A DNA stretch of 64,000 bases, from assembly GCA_946402905.1 (NCBI GenBank), contig CAMIYC010000003.1:79675-143674 (forward strand). The letters run 5' to 3'. Source of the DNA: an uncultured Prevotellaceae bacterium (GTDB taxonomy: Bacteria; Bacteroidota; Bacteroidia; Bacteroidales; Bacteroidaceae). The notes beneath the pieces are model-generated. The model was not told the origin of the DNA, ran no database searches, and saw nothing but the letters and a program-made list of their open reading frames with translations. Both the position numbers and the translations under genes were made by a program. This document shows, one piece after another, positions 44,471 to 52,834 of this stretch (position 1 is its first letter; each line of letters starts with the position of its first letter).

Positions 44471-45448
44471 ATGAGTGATTTATCAATTATCAGGCAACCC
44501 ATAGAAGAAGAGATTAACACCTTTATTTCGCTTTTCAACGAATCACTGTCTCATACAGAGGACTTATTGTCGTCTGCGCTCGACCATATCCGTCAACGTG
44601 GCGGCAAGCGTATGCGTCCTATCCTCACCCTGTTGATCGCTAAGAATTTAGGTGTCGTCAATTCCATTACCCAGCATGCTGCTGTCGGTCTTGAGCTTTT
44701 ACATACTGCCAGTCTTGTCCATGACGATGTTGTGGATGAGAGTGGGGAGCGTCGTGGGCAGCCCTCTGTCAACGCTTCATTTAATAACAAGATAGCCGTT
44801 CTCGTCGGTGATTACATCCTTTCTACAGCCTTGTATTACGTGTCTAAATCCGGTCATAATGCAATCGTGAACAGCCTTGCGCAGTTAGGTCGTACCTTGT
44901 CGAGCGGTGAGTTGCAGCAGCTGCATAATATCAGCAATGAAGACATCTCAGAAGAAATCTATTATCAGGTGATAGAGAAGAAGACGGCTTCACTCTTTGC
45001 CACCTGTGCCGAAAATGGCGCGATGTCTGTGAATGCTTCTGAAGACGACATTATAGCTGCCCGTCGTTTTGGTAAGAATATAGGTATGATTTTTCAGATT
45101 CGTGATGATATTTTCGACTATTACGATTCATCTGAAATCGGCAAGCCTACGGGTAATGACATGTCGGAAGGCAAGTTGACGCTTCCTGTTATTTATGCGC
45201 TTAAGTCCTCTGATGATGCTGAGATGTGGTCATTGGCCAGAAAGGTGAAAAAAGGTCTTGTCTCGACCGATGAAATAGCTCGTCTGGTGGAGTTTGCCAA
45301 GTCACATGGCGGTATCGACTATGCTGTGCGACGTATGGATGATTACAGTAGCGAGGCTCAGCAGTATATCGACCATTATGTGCATGACGCATCGATAAAA
45401 AAATCCCTCCAAGCCTATCTTGAATTTGTGGCCCGGAGGAATTCATAA
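44471..45448 (+). CDS. Polyprenyl synthetase (trans-isoprenyl diphosphate synthase)
   Basis: The product (325 residues) has both aspartate-rich motifs: the first in LVHDDVVDESGERRG (DDVVD) and the second in FQIRDDIFDYYDS. GGKRMRP near residue 48 binds the diphosphate. It condenses isopentenyl diphosphate onto allylic primers to give a long-chain polyprenyl diphosphate, probably the side chain of menaquinone, which serves the fumarate reductase encoded at 52-56 kb. Chain length is not certain. The residues before the first motif (AAVGLELLHTASL) are small, which favours a long (C30-C50) product. Confidence 0.92.
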   Translation: MSDLSIIRQPIEEEINTFISLFNESLSHTEDLLSSALDHIRQRGGKRMRPILTLLIAKNLGVVNSITQHAAVGLELLHTASLVHDDVVDESGERRGQPSVNASFNNKIAVLVGDYILSTALYYVSKSGHNAIVNSLAQLGRTLSSGELQQLHNISNEDISEEIYYQVIEKKTASLFATCAENGAMSVNASEDDIIAARRFGKNIGMIFQIRDDIFDYYDSSEIGKPTGNDMSEGKLTLPVIYALKSSDDAEMWSLARKVKKGLVSTDEIARLVEFAKSHGGIDYAVRRMDDYSSEAQQYIDHYVHDASIKKSLQAYLEFVARRNS

Positions 45449-45468
45449 TCATTCAATATTTTTATTAC

Positions 45469-46350
45469 TTAGAAGAATTTTATCTCTTCGCCGACCACCT
45501 CGCTTAATAAGAGATTGGCCAGTCTGCTTGTGCCTAATCTGAACCACTTGTTGGTGAGCCATTTTTCGCCTAACACCTCTTTTACAATGGTGTAATAGGT
45601 GAGTGCGTCGGTCACTGTATTAAGGCCTCCGGCAGGTTTGAATCCGATCTGTATTCCTGTCTGCTCATAATATTCTTTGATGGCCTGACACATGACGTAG
45701 GCAGCTTCCGGTGTTGCTGAGATTTTCTCTTTTCCCGTAGAAGTTTTGATATAGTCGGCTCCTGCGTACATGGCCAGAATTGATGCTTTTTTGATGTTGC
45801 TTGCCGTGATGAGGTCACCTGTCTCGAGTATTACCTTCATGGCTGCTTCTCCGCATGTTTCTTTCAGTTCGGCGATATCGTCGCATACACCCTCATAGTC
45901 ACCGCTGAGGAATTTTCCCACCGGCATGACGATGTCTATCTCCGTAGCTCCGTCTTTTATGGCAAGTGCTGTCTCTGCCACTTTGACTTCTATCAGTGCT
46001 TGTGATGAAGGGAAGCTGCCGCTCACACATGCTATTTCCACGCCATCTACTTCGAGCGTCTGGCTTACTATTTTTGCGAAGCATGGATACACGCAAATCG
46101 TAGCGAGGTGGGGTAGGTCGGGGTAGGTGGCATCGTATTCATTTACTTTTTCTGTAAATGCCATGACGCTCTCCTCGCTGTCTGTCGTTTTGAGTGTTGT
46201 CAGTTCTACGCTTCCCAGCAAGAATTTTTTCACCTCTTTTGTGTCATTTTGTGGTACTTTCTCGCTGATGATTTTCTTGACAGCCTCTCTGATTTCAGCA
46301 TCGTCAATATCCGTGTTGTATTTTGCCAATGCCTCTTCGTATTTGCTCAT
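45469..46350 (-). CDS. deoC: Deoxyribose-phosphate aldolase
   Basis: The product (293 residues) cleaves 2-deoxyribose 5-phosphate to acetaldehyde and glyceraldehyde 3-phosphate in nucleoside salvage. The Schiff-base lysine lies in DYIKTSTGKE, the second active-site lysine in IGFKPAGGL, and the AMKVILETG strand is conserved. I chose the ATG at 46350 (MSKYEEALAKYN); an in-frame ATG at 46383 would add an 11-residue Lys-rich extension. It converges with the polyprenyl synthase gene with only 20 bp between the stops. Longer than E. coli DeoC by an N-terminal stretch, as is usual in Bacteroidetes. Confidence 0.95.
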   Translation of the reverse strand: MSKYEEALAKYNTDIDDAEIREAVKKIISEKVPQNDTKEVKKFLLGSVELTTLKTTDSEESVMAFTEKVNEYDATYPDLPHLATICVYPCFAKIVSQTLEVDGVEIACVSGSFPSSQALIEVKVAETALAIKDGATEIDIVMPVGKFLSGDYEGVCDDIAELKETCGEAAMKVILETGDLITASNIKKASILAMYAGADYIKTSTGKEKISATPEAAYVMCQAIKEYYEQTGIQIGFKPAGGLNTVTDALTYYTIVKEVLGEKWLTNKWFRLGTSRLANLLLSEVVGEEIKFF

Positions 46351-46410
46351 CTGAGCTTCTTTTTTTTCGATTTTCAATTTCATAGTGTCTTCGTTTTATA
46401 TTTATTGTCT

Positions 46411-46743
46411 TTATGCCATCAGTTTTGGGTTTTCGAGATGCCTGATTTGGTCTCTTTTTGTTTTCTTTTCCATGGATTTATAGAATTCCTCTGTGAGGTC
46501 GATGTTGGTTTGGTTGGCCAGACATATCAAAACCCATAGAATATCTGCCATTTCCTCGCCCAGGTTGAGTTTTTCACCTGCTTTACAGCTTTGGTCACCA
46601 TATTTTCTTGCCATTACCCTCGCCAGTTCACCTACTTCCTCTGTGAGGCATGCCATGTTGGTGAGTTCTGAGAAATATCTTACTCCATATTGATTGATCC
46701 ATTGGTCAACCATTTTCTGTGCTTCCTTGATAGTGATTTGCAT
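46411..46743 (-). CDS. MazG-like nucleotide pyrophosphohydrolase
   Basis: The product (110 residues) is a small all-alpha NTP pyrophosphatase. The metal-binding ExxE/ExxD pattern is visible in CLTEEVGELARVMAR and NLGEEMADILWVLICLANQ. Such enzymes hydrolyse (d)NTPs, often aberrant ones, to monophosphates. The ATG at 46743 is preferred because it follows the dtd stop by a single base; an alternative upstream ATG would overlap dtd. The tight spacing with dtd indicates an operon of two quality-control enzymes. Confidence 0.9.
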   Translation of the reverse strand: MQITIKEAQKMVDQWINQYGVRYFSELTNMACLTEEVGELARVMARKYGDQSCKAGEKLNLGEEMADILWVLICLANQTNIDLTEEFYKSMEKKTKRDQIRHLENPKLMA

Positions 46744-46744
46744 A

Positions 46745-47197
46745 TCATTCTTTGTTTTTGGTGTCAATACAGATGGTTACTGGTCCGTCGTTGATGAGTT
46801 CTACCTTCATATCGGCTCCAAATTCCCCTGTTTTGACGGTTGTATTGATATTTTGCTGTATAGTCTTGCAGAATTCCTGGTAGAGTGGTATGGCAATTTC
46901 TGGTTTTGCTGCTTTTATATAAGATGGTCTGTTGCCTTTCTTGCACGAAGCGTATAATGTGAACTGGCTGACCACCATGATCTCGGCGTAGGTTTCAATG
47001 GCTGAGCAGTTCATCACGCCATTTTCATCATCAAATACTCTGAGGTTGATGATTTTCTTAGTCAGCCATTCTATATCTTCTTTCGTGTCTTCTTCGCATA
47101 TACCGAGCAGGATGAGTAACCCCCTGTTTATACTTGATTTGATGTGATTATCGATCGTAACCGATGCTTTTTTGACTCTTTGTATGACAACTCTCAT
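46745..47197 (-). CDS. dtd: D-aminoacyl-tRNA deacylase
   Basis: The product (150 residues) removes D-amino acids (and mischarged Gly from tRNA-Ala) from tRNA. The start MRVVIQRVKKASV, the SQFTLYA motif (near 96-102) and the NDGPVT motif near the C-terminus are the family hallmarks. The second is usually written NxGPVT and forms the Gly-Pro chiral selector. Full length and apparently intact. It lies 37 bp downstream of uvrC in the same direction and 1 bp upstream of the MazG-like gene. Confidence 0.96.
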   Translation of the reverse strand: MRVVIQRVKKASVTIDNHIKSSINRGLLILLGICEEDTKEDIEWLTKKIINLRVFDDENGVMNCSAIETYAEIMVVSQFTLYASCKKGNRPSYIKAAKPEIAIPLYQEFCKTIQQNINTTVKTGEFGADMKVELINDGPVTICIDTKNKE

Positions 47198-47234
47198 AGT
47201 ATAATTTTTTGCAAATATAATTTTTTCTTTTCAA

Positions 47235-49082
47235 TTATCCTTCTTCTTTTTCTGATTTTTCGTTGTGAAAGTAGTCATATACCAGTTGAGCCTTATTTTT
47301 TCCGATGATTTCTATGAGCTTGTCTATGTTTTGAGCTTTTATCTTTCTCACCGTTTTCAGTTCTTTTATCAGCAGATCTTTTGTTTTTGGTCCGATACCT
47401 TTAATATTGTCGAGTTCGGAATGCAATGCCGATTTGCTTCTTTTGTCTCTGTGGAAGGATATGGCGTATCTATGTACTTCATCTTGTATCTGTGTGAGAA
47501 TATGGAATAGTTCGCTGTCTGTTTTCATTCCTATAACGACCGGTGGAAATCCGAAAAGCAGTTCGTTGGTGCGGTGCTTGTCGTCTTTTGCGAGTCCTGC
47601 TATAGGTATATTCACGTGTAGTTGGTCTTCTACCACTTGTCTTACGACCTCCATTTGTCCTTTTCCTCCGTCAGTGATAATGAGGTCGGGTAGGGGAGTG
47701 TCCTCTTCTATCATCCTGCTATATCTGCGGTATACCACTTCTTTCATAGAGGCGTAGTCGTCAGGCCCCTCAACGGTTTTTATATTGTATTTCCGGTAGT
47801 CTTTCTTACTTGGTTTCATGGCTTTGAACACCACGCATCCTGCCACTGCGTCAGTACCGCTGATGTTTGAATTGTCGAAACACTCGATTTGATAGGGCAA
47901 TTTTTCCAGTTTCAGTGCATTCTGCAATTCTTTCATCAGTCTGGTCTGCCTTTGTTCGGGATTGAGTTTTTCGCTTTGTTTCAGTCTGTCTACTTTGTAC
48001 TGTTTTCCATTCATTTCTGAGAGGTCGAGCAGATGTTTTTTGTCGCCTCTCTGTGGCACAGTGATGCTGACGCCTTCTATGTTCCACTCCAGATTTTTTG
48101 GTAGTATGATTTCTTTTGCGTTGCTTTTGAATCTTTCCCTGATCTCTGGTATGGCCATGAGCAGAAGTTCTTCGTCGCTTTCATCGAGTTTTCTTTTGAA
48201 TTCGATGGTGAATGCCTGGTTGATGTTTCCGTTTGCCACATGCATGTAATTGATGTATGCGTTGCTGGAATGTTCGTCGTTGACGATGCTGAACACATCT
48301 ACATTGTGGATTGTGTGGCTTACCACTTCGCTCTTGGCGCAATAGTTTTCTATTTGAATTATTCTCTGTTTGATGAATTCCGCTTCTTCGAATTGCAATA
48401 ATTCTGCCTTTTTCATCATCAGCTCTTTCAGACTGTTGATCACCTCTCTGGTGTTTCCTTTGAGTATTTCCCTTGCCTGCCGGATATTGCTTTGGTATTC
48501 TTCGTAGGATTGCTTGTTGATACAGGGTGCGTCGCAGATGTGTATGTGATATTTGAGGCAGGGTTTGTATTTTCCTGCCAAGACGTTTTCCTTGGTCATA
48601 GGCATGTTGCATGCTCTCGGTCTGTATATTTTCTTAATCAGGTCGAGCACGGCATACATGGGTGCGGCATTGCTGTAGGGTCCGAAGTAGGTGCCCCATT
48701 TTTTATTGATGTTTCTTGTCTTGAAAACTCTCGGGTAAGGTTCGTTGGTGACGCAAATGCTCGGGTATGTTTTTCCGTCTTTGAGCAGTACGTTGTATCT
48801 TGGTTTGTATTTTTTGATGAGACTGTTTTCGAGTAGCAGTGCGTCTTCTTCTGTTTTGACTACTGTATAAGTGATGTTTCTTATTTTGCTGACGAGCACT
48901 TTTGTCTTAAATCTGTCTACCTCTTTATGGAAGTAGGATGCCACTCTTCGCTTGAGATTTTTTGCTTTTCCCACGTAAATGATCACACCGTTCTCATCCC
49001 AGTATTGATAGCTGCCTGGCTGTTCCGGCATGTTGGCGACGATGTTTTTCAGTTTGCTTTTTAGTTCTTCGTTTTGTTTCAT
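47235..49082 (-). CDS. uvrC: Excinuclease ABC subunit C
   Basis: The product (615 residues) makes both incisions in nucleotide excision repair. The N-terminal GIY-YIG nuclease (PGSYQYWDENGVIIYVGKA) performs the 3' cut. A UVR motif lies near residues 205-240. The RNase H-like domain with CFDNSNISGTDAVAG and LIITDGGKGQ performs the 5' cut, and a C-terminal HhH domain (LDNIKGIGPKTKDLLIK) binds DNA. The first ATG at 49082 lies just inside a parS-like site (49092-49107 is immediately upstream). Downstream are dtd and the MazG-like gene, possibly cotranscribed. Confidence 0.97.
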   Translation of the reverse strand: MKQNEELKSKLKNIVANMPEQPGSYQYWDENGVIIYVGKAKNLKRRVASYFHKEVDRFKTKVLVSKIRNITYTVVKTEEDALLLENSLIKKYKPRYNVLLKDGKTYPSICVTNEPYPRVFKTRNINKKWGTYFGPYSNAAPMYAVLDLIKKIYRPRACNMPMTKENVLAGKYKPCLKYHIHICDAPCINKQSYEEYQSNIRQAREILKGNTREVINSLKELMMKKAELLQFEEAEFIKQRIIQIENYCAKSEVVSHTIHNVDVFSIVNDEHSSNAYINYMHVANGNINQAFTIEFKRKLDESDEELLLMAIPEIRERFKSNAKEIILPKNLEWNIEGVSITVPQRGDKKHLLDLSEMNGKQYKVDRLKQSEKLNPEQRQTRLMKELQNALKLEKLPYQIECFDNSNISGTDAVAGCVVFKAMKPSKKDYRKYNIKTVEGPDDYASMKEVVYRRYSRMIEEDTPLPDLIITDGGKGQMEVVRQVVEDQLHVNIPIAGLAKDDKHRTNELLFGFPPVVIGMKTDSELFHILTQIQDEVHRYAISFHRDKRSKSALHSELDNIKGIGPKTKDLLIKELKTVRKIKAQNIDKLIEIIGKNKAQLVYDYFHNEKSEKEEG

Positions 49083-49091
49083 GACCTATTT

Positions 49092-49107
49092 TGTTTCACG
49101 TGGAACT
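49092..49107. other. parS: parS-like ParB-binding site 1
   Basis: TGTTTCACGTGGAACT matches the widely conserved parS palindrome TGTTTCACGTGAAACA at 14 of 16 positions, including the entire TTTCACGTG core. It lies 10 bp upstream of uvrC. Confidence 0.65.
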
Positions 49108-49113
49108 TTTTTA

Positions 49114-49287
49114 GTTGACGAGTTGACAAGTTGACGAGTTGACAAGTGGTTAGCACCATTAAAAGTAAGGGAATATCAAATTACTCATTTTTTTGTTTCC
49201 TCGATAACTAGCAACTTGTTTACTTGTTTACTTGTCAACTCGTCAACTAATAACTTGTCTACTCGTCAACTTGTCTACTTGTCAACT
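49114..49287. repeat. Inverted tandem-repeat pair (GTTGACGAG ... CTTGTCAAC) between uvrC and apt
   Basis: Left array GTTGACGAGTTGACAA repeated (49114-49147) and right array of CTTGTTTACTTGTCAACTCG-type units (about 49212-49286) are inverted copies of one another. They enclose about 65 bp of AT-rich sequence without an ORF. The right array runs to the apt stop codon. The same inverted arrays flank the four-helix-bundle gene at 55034. Confidence 0.85.
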
Positions 49288-49816
49288 ACACTTGCAACAA
49301 CGTAGTGATTTCTATTTCGTCGCCGAAGGGTTTTCTGCCGTCGAGGCCTTCGTTGACCAGTTCGATGATGAAGTTCATGTAGATATTTTTCGGGTTGAAT
49401 TTTTTGACCAGGTCGAGGGCTGCCTTCATGGTTCCGCCGGTGGCGAGCAGGTCGTCATGCAGCAGCACAACGTCTTCACTGGTGATGGCGTCTTTGTGTA
49501 TCTCGATGGTGTCGGTGCCGTATTCTTTGTTGTAGGTTTCCTGTATGGTTTCGGCTGGCAGTTTGCCCGGTTTGCGACAGAGTACGACTCCGGCTCCGAG
49601 CCTTACGGCGAGAGCAGACGCGATGACGAATCCCCTGCTTTCTATGCCCACGATTTTGGTGATTCCTTTGTCCTTGTAGATGTCGTAGAGTTCGTCGACC
49701 ATGATGCGTAGGCACTCGCCGTTTTTGAAGAGTGTCGTCACGTCTCTGAAGTTGATGCCCTTGATAGGGAAGTCAGGAATGCTCCTGAGGTTGTCTAATA
49801 GAAATTGGTTGTTCAT
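49286..49816 (-). CDS. apt: Adenine phosphoribosyltransferase
   Basis: The product (176 residues) makes AMP from adenine and PRPP in purine salvage. The PRPP-binding loop is VVLLHDDLLATGGTMKAA, which lacks nothing essential. GIESRGFVIASALAVRLGAG (near 63-82) binds the base and pyrophosphate. Length and N-terminus (LDNLRSIPDFPIKGINFRDVTTL) are typical. A 9-bp ACTCAGAGT array lies 35-80 bp upstream on its coding strand. The stop codon lies at the edge of the inverted repeat array. Confidence 0.96.
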   Translation of the reverse strand: MNNQFLLDNLRSIPDFPIKGINFRDVTTLFKNGECLRIMVDELYDIYKDKGITKIVGIESRGFVIASALAVRLGAGVVLCRKPGKLPAETIQETYNKEYGTDTIEIHKDAITSEDVVLLHDDLLATGGTMKAALDLVKKFNPKNIYMNFIIELVNEGLDGRKPFGDEIEITTLLQV

Positions 49817-49849
49817 GAGTTTATGATTTTATAATATGAGTTTTGTTTT

Positions 49850-49893
49850 TTCTGAGTGCTCTGAGTACTCTGAGTACTCTGAGAACTCAGAGG
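49850..49893 (-). repeat. 9-bp tandem array upstream of apt
   Basis: Read on the minus strand, ACTCAGAGT, ACTCAGAGT, ACTCAGAGC and ACTCAGAAA run toward the apt start. They have the same orientation relative to the gene as the arrays at 1381, 2659 and 4451. Confidence 0.85.
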
Positions 49894-49906
49894 ATTCCGA
49901 GTGTTT

Positions 49907-49922
49907 TGTTTCACGTGGAACA
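49907..49922. other. parS: parS-like ParB-binding site 2
   Basis: TGTTTCACGTGGAACA matches the parS consensus TGTTTCACGTGAAACA at 15 of 16 positions. It lies between mnmG and apt, 815 bp from site 1. Confidence 0.72.
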
Positions 49923-49941
49923 ATCAAAATATTTTACATTT

Positions 49942-51807
49942 TTATCTTCCCATGAGTACGAGCATGGCGTTGATATCACTGGGCGACACGCCAGGTATTC
50001 TGCTTGCTTGTGCGAGTGTCTCCGGGTTGATTTTTTCGAGTTTTTGTCTGGCTTCGATAGATATTTGCTGCATGTTTTTGTAGTCGAAGTGTCCTTTGAT
50101 TTTGATGTCCTCGAGTCTTCTCATTTTGTCGGCTATGATGCGTTCGCGGTCGATATATCCTTTGTATTTCATGAGTACTTCTGCGGCCTCGCAGATTTCC
50201 TCTTTTCGGTTGGGCAGGCTGGAGATGATTTCCTTGAGTGTTGGCATCATGTCAGCGAGGATTTGCAGGTTGACCTGTGGCCTTGCGATGAGTTCGATGG
50301 CTTTGCATCCGTAGTGTAGTGGTGTGGTGCCGAGGGCTTCGAGTTGTCCGTTTACCTCTTTGGGTTTGACTGGTGCGTTCATGCAGTAGTTGACGATTCT
50401 GTCGATGCATTCCTTTTTCTGCATCCACCAGTCGTATCTTTGTTTGGTGGCGAGTCCGAGTTGGTAAGCTCTCTCGGTGAGTCGTGCGTCGGCGTCGTCT
50501 TGTCTGAGCAGTATGCGGTATTCCGCTCTTGAGGTGAACATGCGGTATGGTTCGTCGACGCCTTTTGTGACGAGGTCGTCGATGAGCACCCCGATATAGC
50601 TTTCGTCTCTGCGCATGACGAATGGTTCACCTCCAGCGCAGTGGATGGCGGCGTTGATGCCGGCCACGGTGCCTTGTCCTCCAGCCTCCTCGTATCCTGT
50701 GGTGCCGTTGACTTGTCCTGCGAAGAAGAGTCCTCTTATGATTTTAGACTCCAGCGAGTGTTTGAGTTGTGTGGGGTCGAAGAAGTCGTATTCGATGGCA
50801 TATCCCGGTCGGTACACTTTGACATCTCTGAGTGCTTTTATTTTCCTGAGGGCATTGATTTGCACATCCATGGGCATGCTTGATGAGAATCCGTTGAGAT
50901 ACATCTCATTGGTGTTTTCACCTTCCGGTTCGAGGAAGAGCATGTGTTGTTCTCTCTCGGGGAATGTGACCAGTTTGGTTTCTATCGACGGGCAGTATCT
51001 CGGTCCGATGCTTTGTATCTGTCCGTTGTAGAGTGGCGAGTCGTCCAGTCCGGCTCTGAGCACCTCATGCACTTGTGGATTGGTGTAGCATATCCAGCAG
51101 GTGAGTTGTTGTAGCGGTGGGGTAGGGCTGAGGAAGCTGAACTGGTGGAAGTCGTGCTCTCCCTCCTGCACTTCCATATCCTCGAAGTGTACGGAGCGCC
51201 GGTCGATGCGCACGGGTGTGCCTGTTTTCATCCGTGCCGTCCGTATGCCATGTCGTGTGATGCTCTCGGTGAAGTGGTGCACGGCGGGCTCGGCTATTCT
51301 GCCGCCCGGCATTTGCTTTCTTCCAATGTGCAGGAGTCCGTTGAGGAAGGTGCCTGCAGTGACGACCACGCATTTGGCATGTATCTCCGCGCCCCAGATA
51401 GTCCGCACACCGGTCACCTCACCGTTTTCCACGAGCAGTTCTTCGGCCTGGTCTTGCCAGATGTCGAGGTTGGGTGTATGGTCGAGAGTCTCTCTCCATT
51501 TCCAGATGAATTTTCCCCGGTCGCATTGTGCCCGTGGGCTCCACACCGCCGGTCCTTTCGACCGGTTGAGCATTCTGAATTGTATGGCGGTGGCATCAGT
51601 GACGATGGCCATTTGTCCGCCGAGGGCGTCAATTTCCCTGACGATTTGTCCTTTTGCTATACCCCCGATGGCTGGGTTGCACGACATTTGTGCGATTTTA
51701 TTCATGTCCATCGTGACCAGGAGGGTGCGTGCGCCCATGTTGGCGGCAGCTGTAGCGGCCTCGCATCCCGCATGGCCTCCCCCGATGATGACTACATCAT
51801 AGTTCAT
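49942..51807 (-). CDS. mnmG: tRNA uridine-5-carboxymethylaminomethyl modification enzyme MnmG (GidA)
   Basis: The product (621 residues) is the FAD-dependent partner of MnmE that builds the 5-carboxymethylaminomethyl group on wobble uridine 34. The FAD-binding start is MNYDVVIIGGGHAGCEAA. The family signatures SCNPAIGGIAKGQIVREIDALGG and GLFFAGQVNGTTGYEEAGGQG are intact, and the C-terminal helical domain (DVDLRRIPG-like YEGYIDRE region) is present. An open frame reaches 51912, but the ATG at 51807 gives the true N-terminus. A small 8-bp-arm palindrome (51828-51848) lies in the upstream leader. MnmG is often found close to the origin in bacteria. Confidence 0.97.
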   Translation of the reverse strand: MNYDVVIIGGGHAGCEAATAAANMGARTLLVTMDMNKIAQMSCNPAIGGIAKGQIVREIDALGGQMAIVTDATAIQFRMLNRSKGPAVWSPRAQCDRGKFIWKWRETLDHTPNLDIWQDQAEELLVENGEVTGVRTIWGAEIHAKCVVVTAGTFLNGLLHIGRKQMPGGRIAEPAVHHFTESITRHGIRTARMKTGTPVRIDRRSVHFEDMEVQEGEHDFHQFSFLSPTPPLQQLTCWICYTNPQVHEVLRAGLDDSPLYNGQIQSIGPRYCPSIETKLVTFPEREQHMLFLEPEGENTNEMYLNGFSSSMPMDVQINALRKIKALRDVKVYRPGYAIEYDFFDPTQLKHSLESKIIRGLFFAGQVNGTTGYEEAGGQGTVAGINAAIHCAGGEPFVMRRDESYIGVLIDDLVTKGVDEPYRMFTSRAEYRILLRQDDADARLTERAYQLGLATKQRYDWWMQKKECIDRIVNYCMNAPVKPKEVNGQLEALGTTPLHYGCKAIELIARPQVNLQILADMMPTLKEIISSLPNRKEEICEAAEVLMKYKGYIDRERIIADKMRRLEDIKIKGHFDYKNMQQISIEARQKLEKINPETLAQASRIPGVSPSDINAMLVLMGR

Positions 51808-52109
51808 AGTTGTTGAGATTGATATATTGTTGCAGTGATACTGCAACACACAGAACGTGTGCAAAATTACGAAATCTTTTGGAATAATGTAGTGTTTGTG
51901 GGTTGGTTGCATGTTAAAAGTGGATTATTTATGGGTTTTTTTGCAAAATACTTTGAATTATGATTAAAAAACACTATTTTTGCATTCTAAAAGTCGTTGT
52001 CATACCTATTTTTAGGTACCTGTTTCGGCCTTCTTAACCCATTCAGAATACTATTTTTATTGGCAAAATCAATTAATTTATCATTCAAATAATTAAATCT
52101 CAATCATTT
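51808..52109. other. Divergent intergenic region between mnmG and the frd/sdh operon
   Basis: This 302-bp stretch holds a palindrome TGTTGCAG-TGATA-CTGCAACA (51828-51848) near mnmG, the promoter of frdC (51952-51982) and a leader hairpin TACCTA-TTTT-TAGGTA (52003-52018). No ORF is supported. Confidence 0.7.
51952..51982 (+). promoter_or_regulatory. Bacteroidetes-type promoter of the frd/sdh operon
   Basis: TTTG (51952-51955), a 19-bp spacer and TATTTTTG (51975-51982) fit the consensus perfectly. The leader to the ATG at 52110 is about 120 nt and includes a hairpin at 52003-52018. Confidence 0.82.
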
Positions 52110-52802
52110 ATGTGGTTATTAAATTCATCTATCGGTAGGAAAGTGGTGATGTCGGTCACTGGTATCGCACTTATCCTGTTCCTGACGTTCCACTGTTGTA
52201 TGAACGTTGCGGCTCTGTTCTCGGCAGAGGCTTACAACTGGATTTGCGAATTGCTGGGTGCCAACTGGTACGCTGTAGTTGCAACCTTGGGTCTTGCTGC
52301 CCTTGCAGTGATTCACATCGTCTTTGCATTCATTCTGACGATGCAGAACCGCCGTGCCCGTGGCAGTGAGCGTTATGAGGTAACAGCGAAGCCGGAGAAG
52401 GTGGAGTGGGCATCACAGAACATGCTGGTGCTTGGTATCATCATTCTCATTGGTCTCTTGCTGCATCTTTACAATTTCTGGTACAACATGATGTTTGCCG
52501 AGTTGGTGGGCATGGAGGGTCTGGCACACAGTCCTTCCGACGGTTTTGCCTGGATTGTGGAAACTTTCAGCAATCCTGTCTTTGTGGTGCTTTATGTCAT
52601 CTGGATCGTGGCCATCTGGTTCCACCTCACCCACGGTTTCTGGAGTGCCCTTCACACCCTGGGATGGAGCGGCAAGATCTGGCTCAACCGCTGGAAAGTC
52701 ATCGGCATTGTCTATGTGACCATCCTGATGGCTTGTTTCCTCATCGTGGTGTTGGCCTTTGCATTCAAGTGTGCACCCAGTCTCTGTTGCTCTGCATTCT
52801 AA
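52110..52802 (+). CDS. frdC: Succinate dehydrogenase/fumarate reductase cytochrome b subunit
   Basis: The product (230 residues) is the membrane anchor of a three-subunit quinol:fumarate reductase (type B, one large anchor with two hemes). Five membrane helices are predicted. Candidate heme ligands are His28 (FHCCMN), His69 (VIHIVFA), His119 (LLHLYNFW) and His172 or His175 (FHLTHGFW). It passes electrons between menaquinone and the FrdAB subunits. In Prevotella and Bacteroides this complex mainly works as fumarate reductase in succinate formation. The gene precedes frdA by 32 bp. Confidence 0.95.
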   Translation: MWLLNSSIGRKVVMSVTGIALILFLTFHCCMNVAALFSAEAYNWICELLGANWYAVVATLGLAALAVIHIVFAFILTMQNRRARGSERYEVTAKPEKVEWASQNMLVLGIIILIGLLLHLYNFWYNMMFAELVGMEGLAHSPSDGFAWIVETFSNPVFVVLYVIWIVAIWFHLTHGFWSALHTLGWSGKIWLNRWKVIGIVYVTILMACFLIVVLAFAFKCAPSLCCSAF

Positions 52803-52834
52803 TCATTGATTATTGATTTTAAAATTCTAACGTT

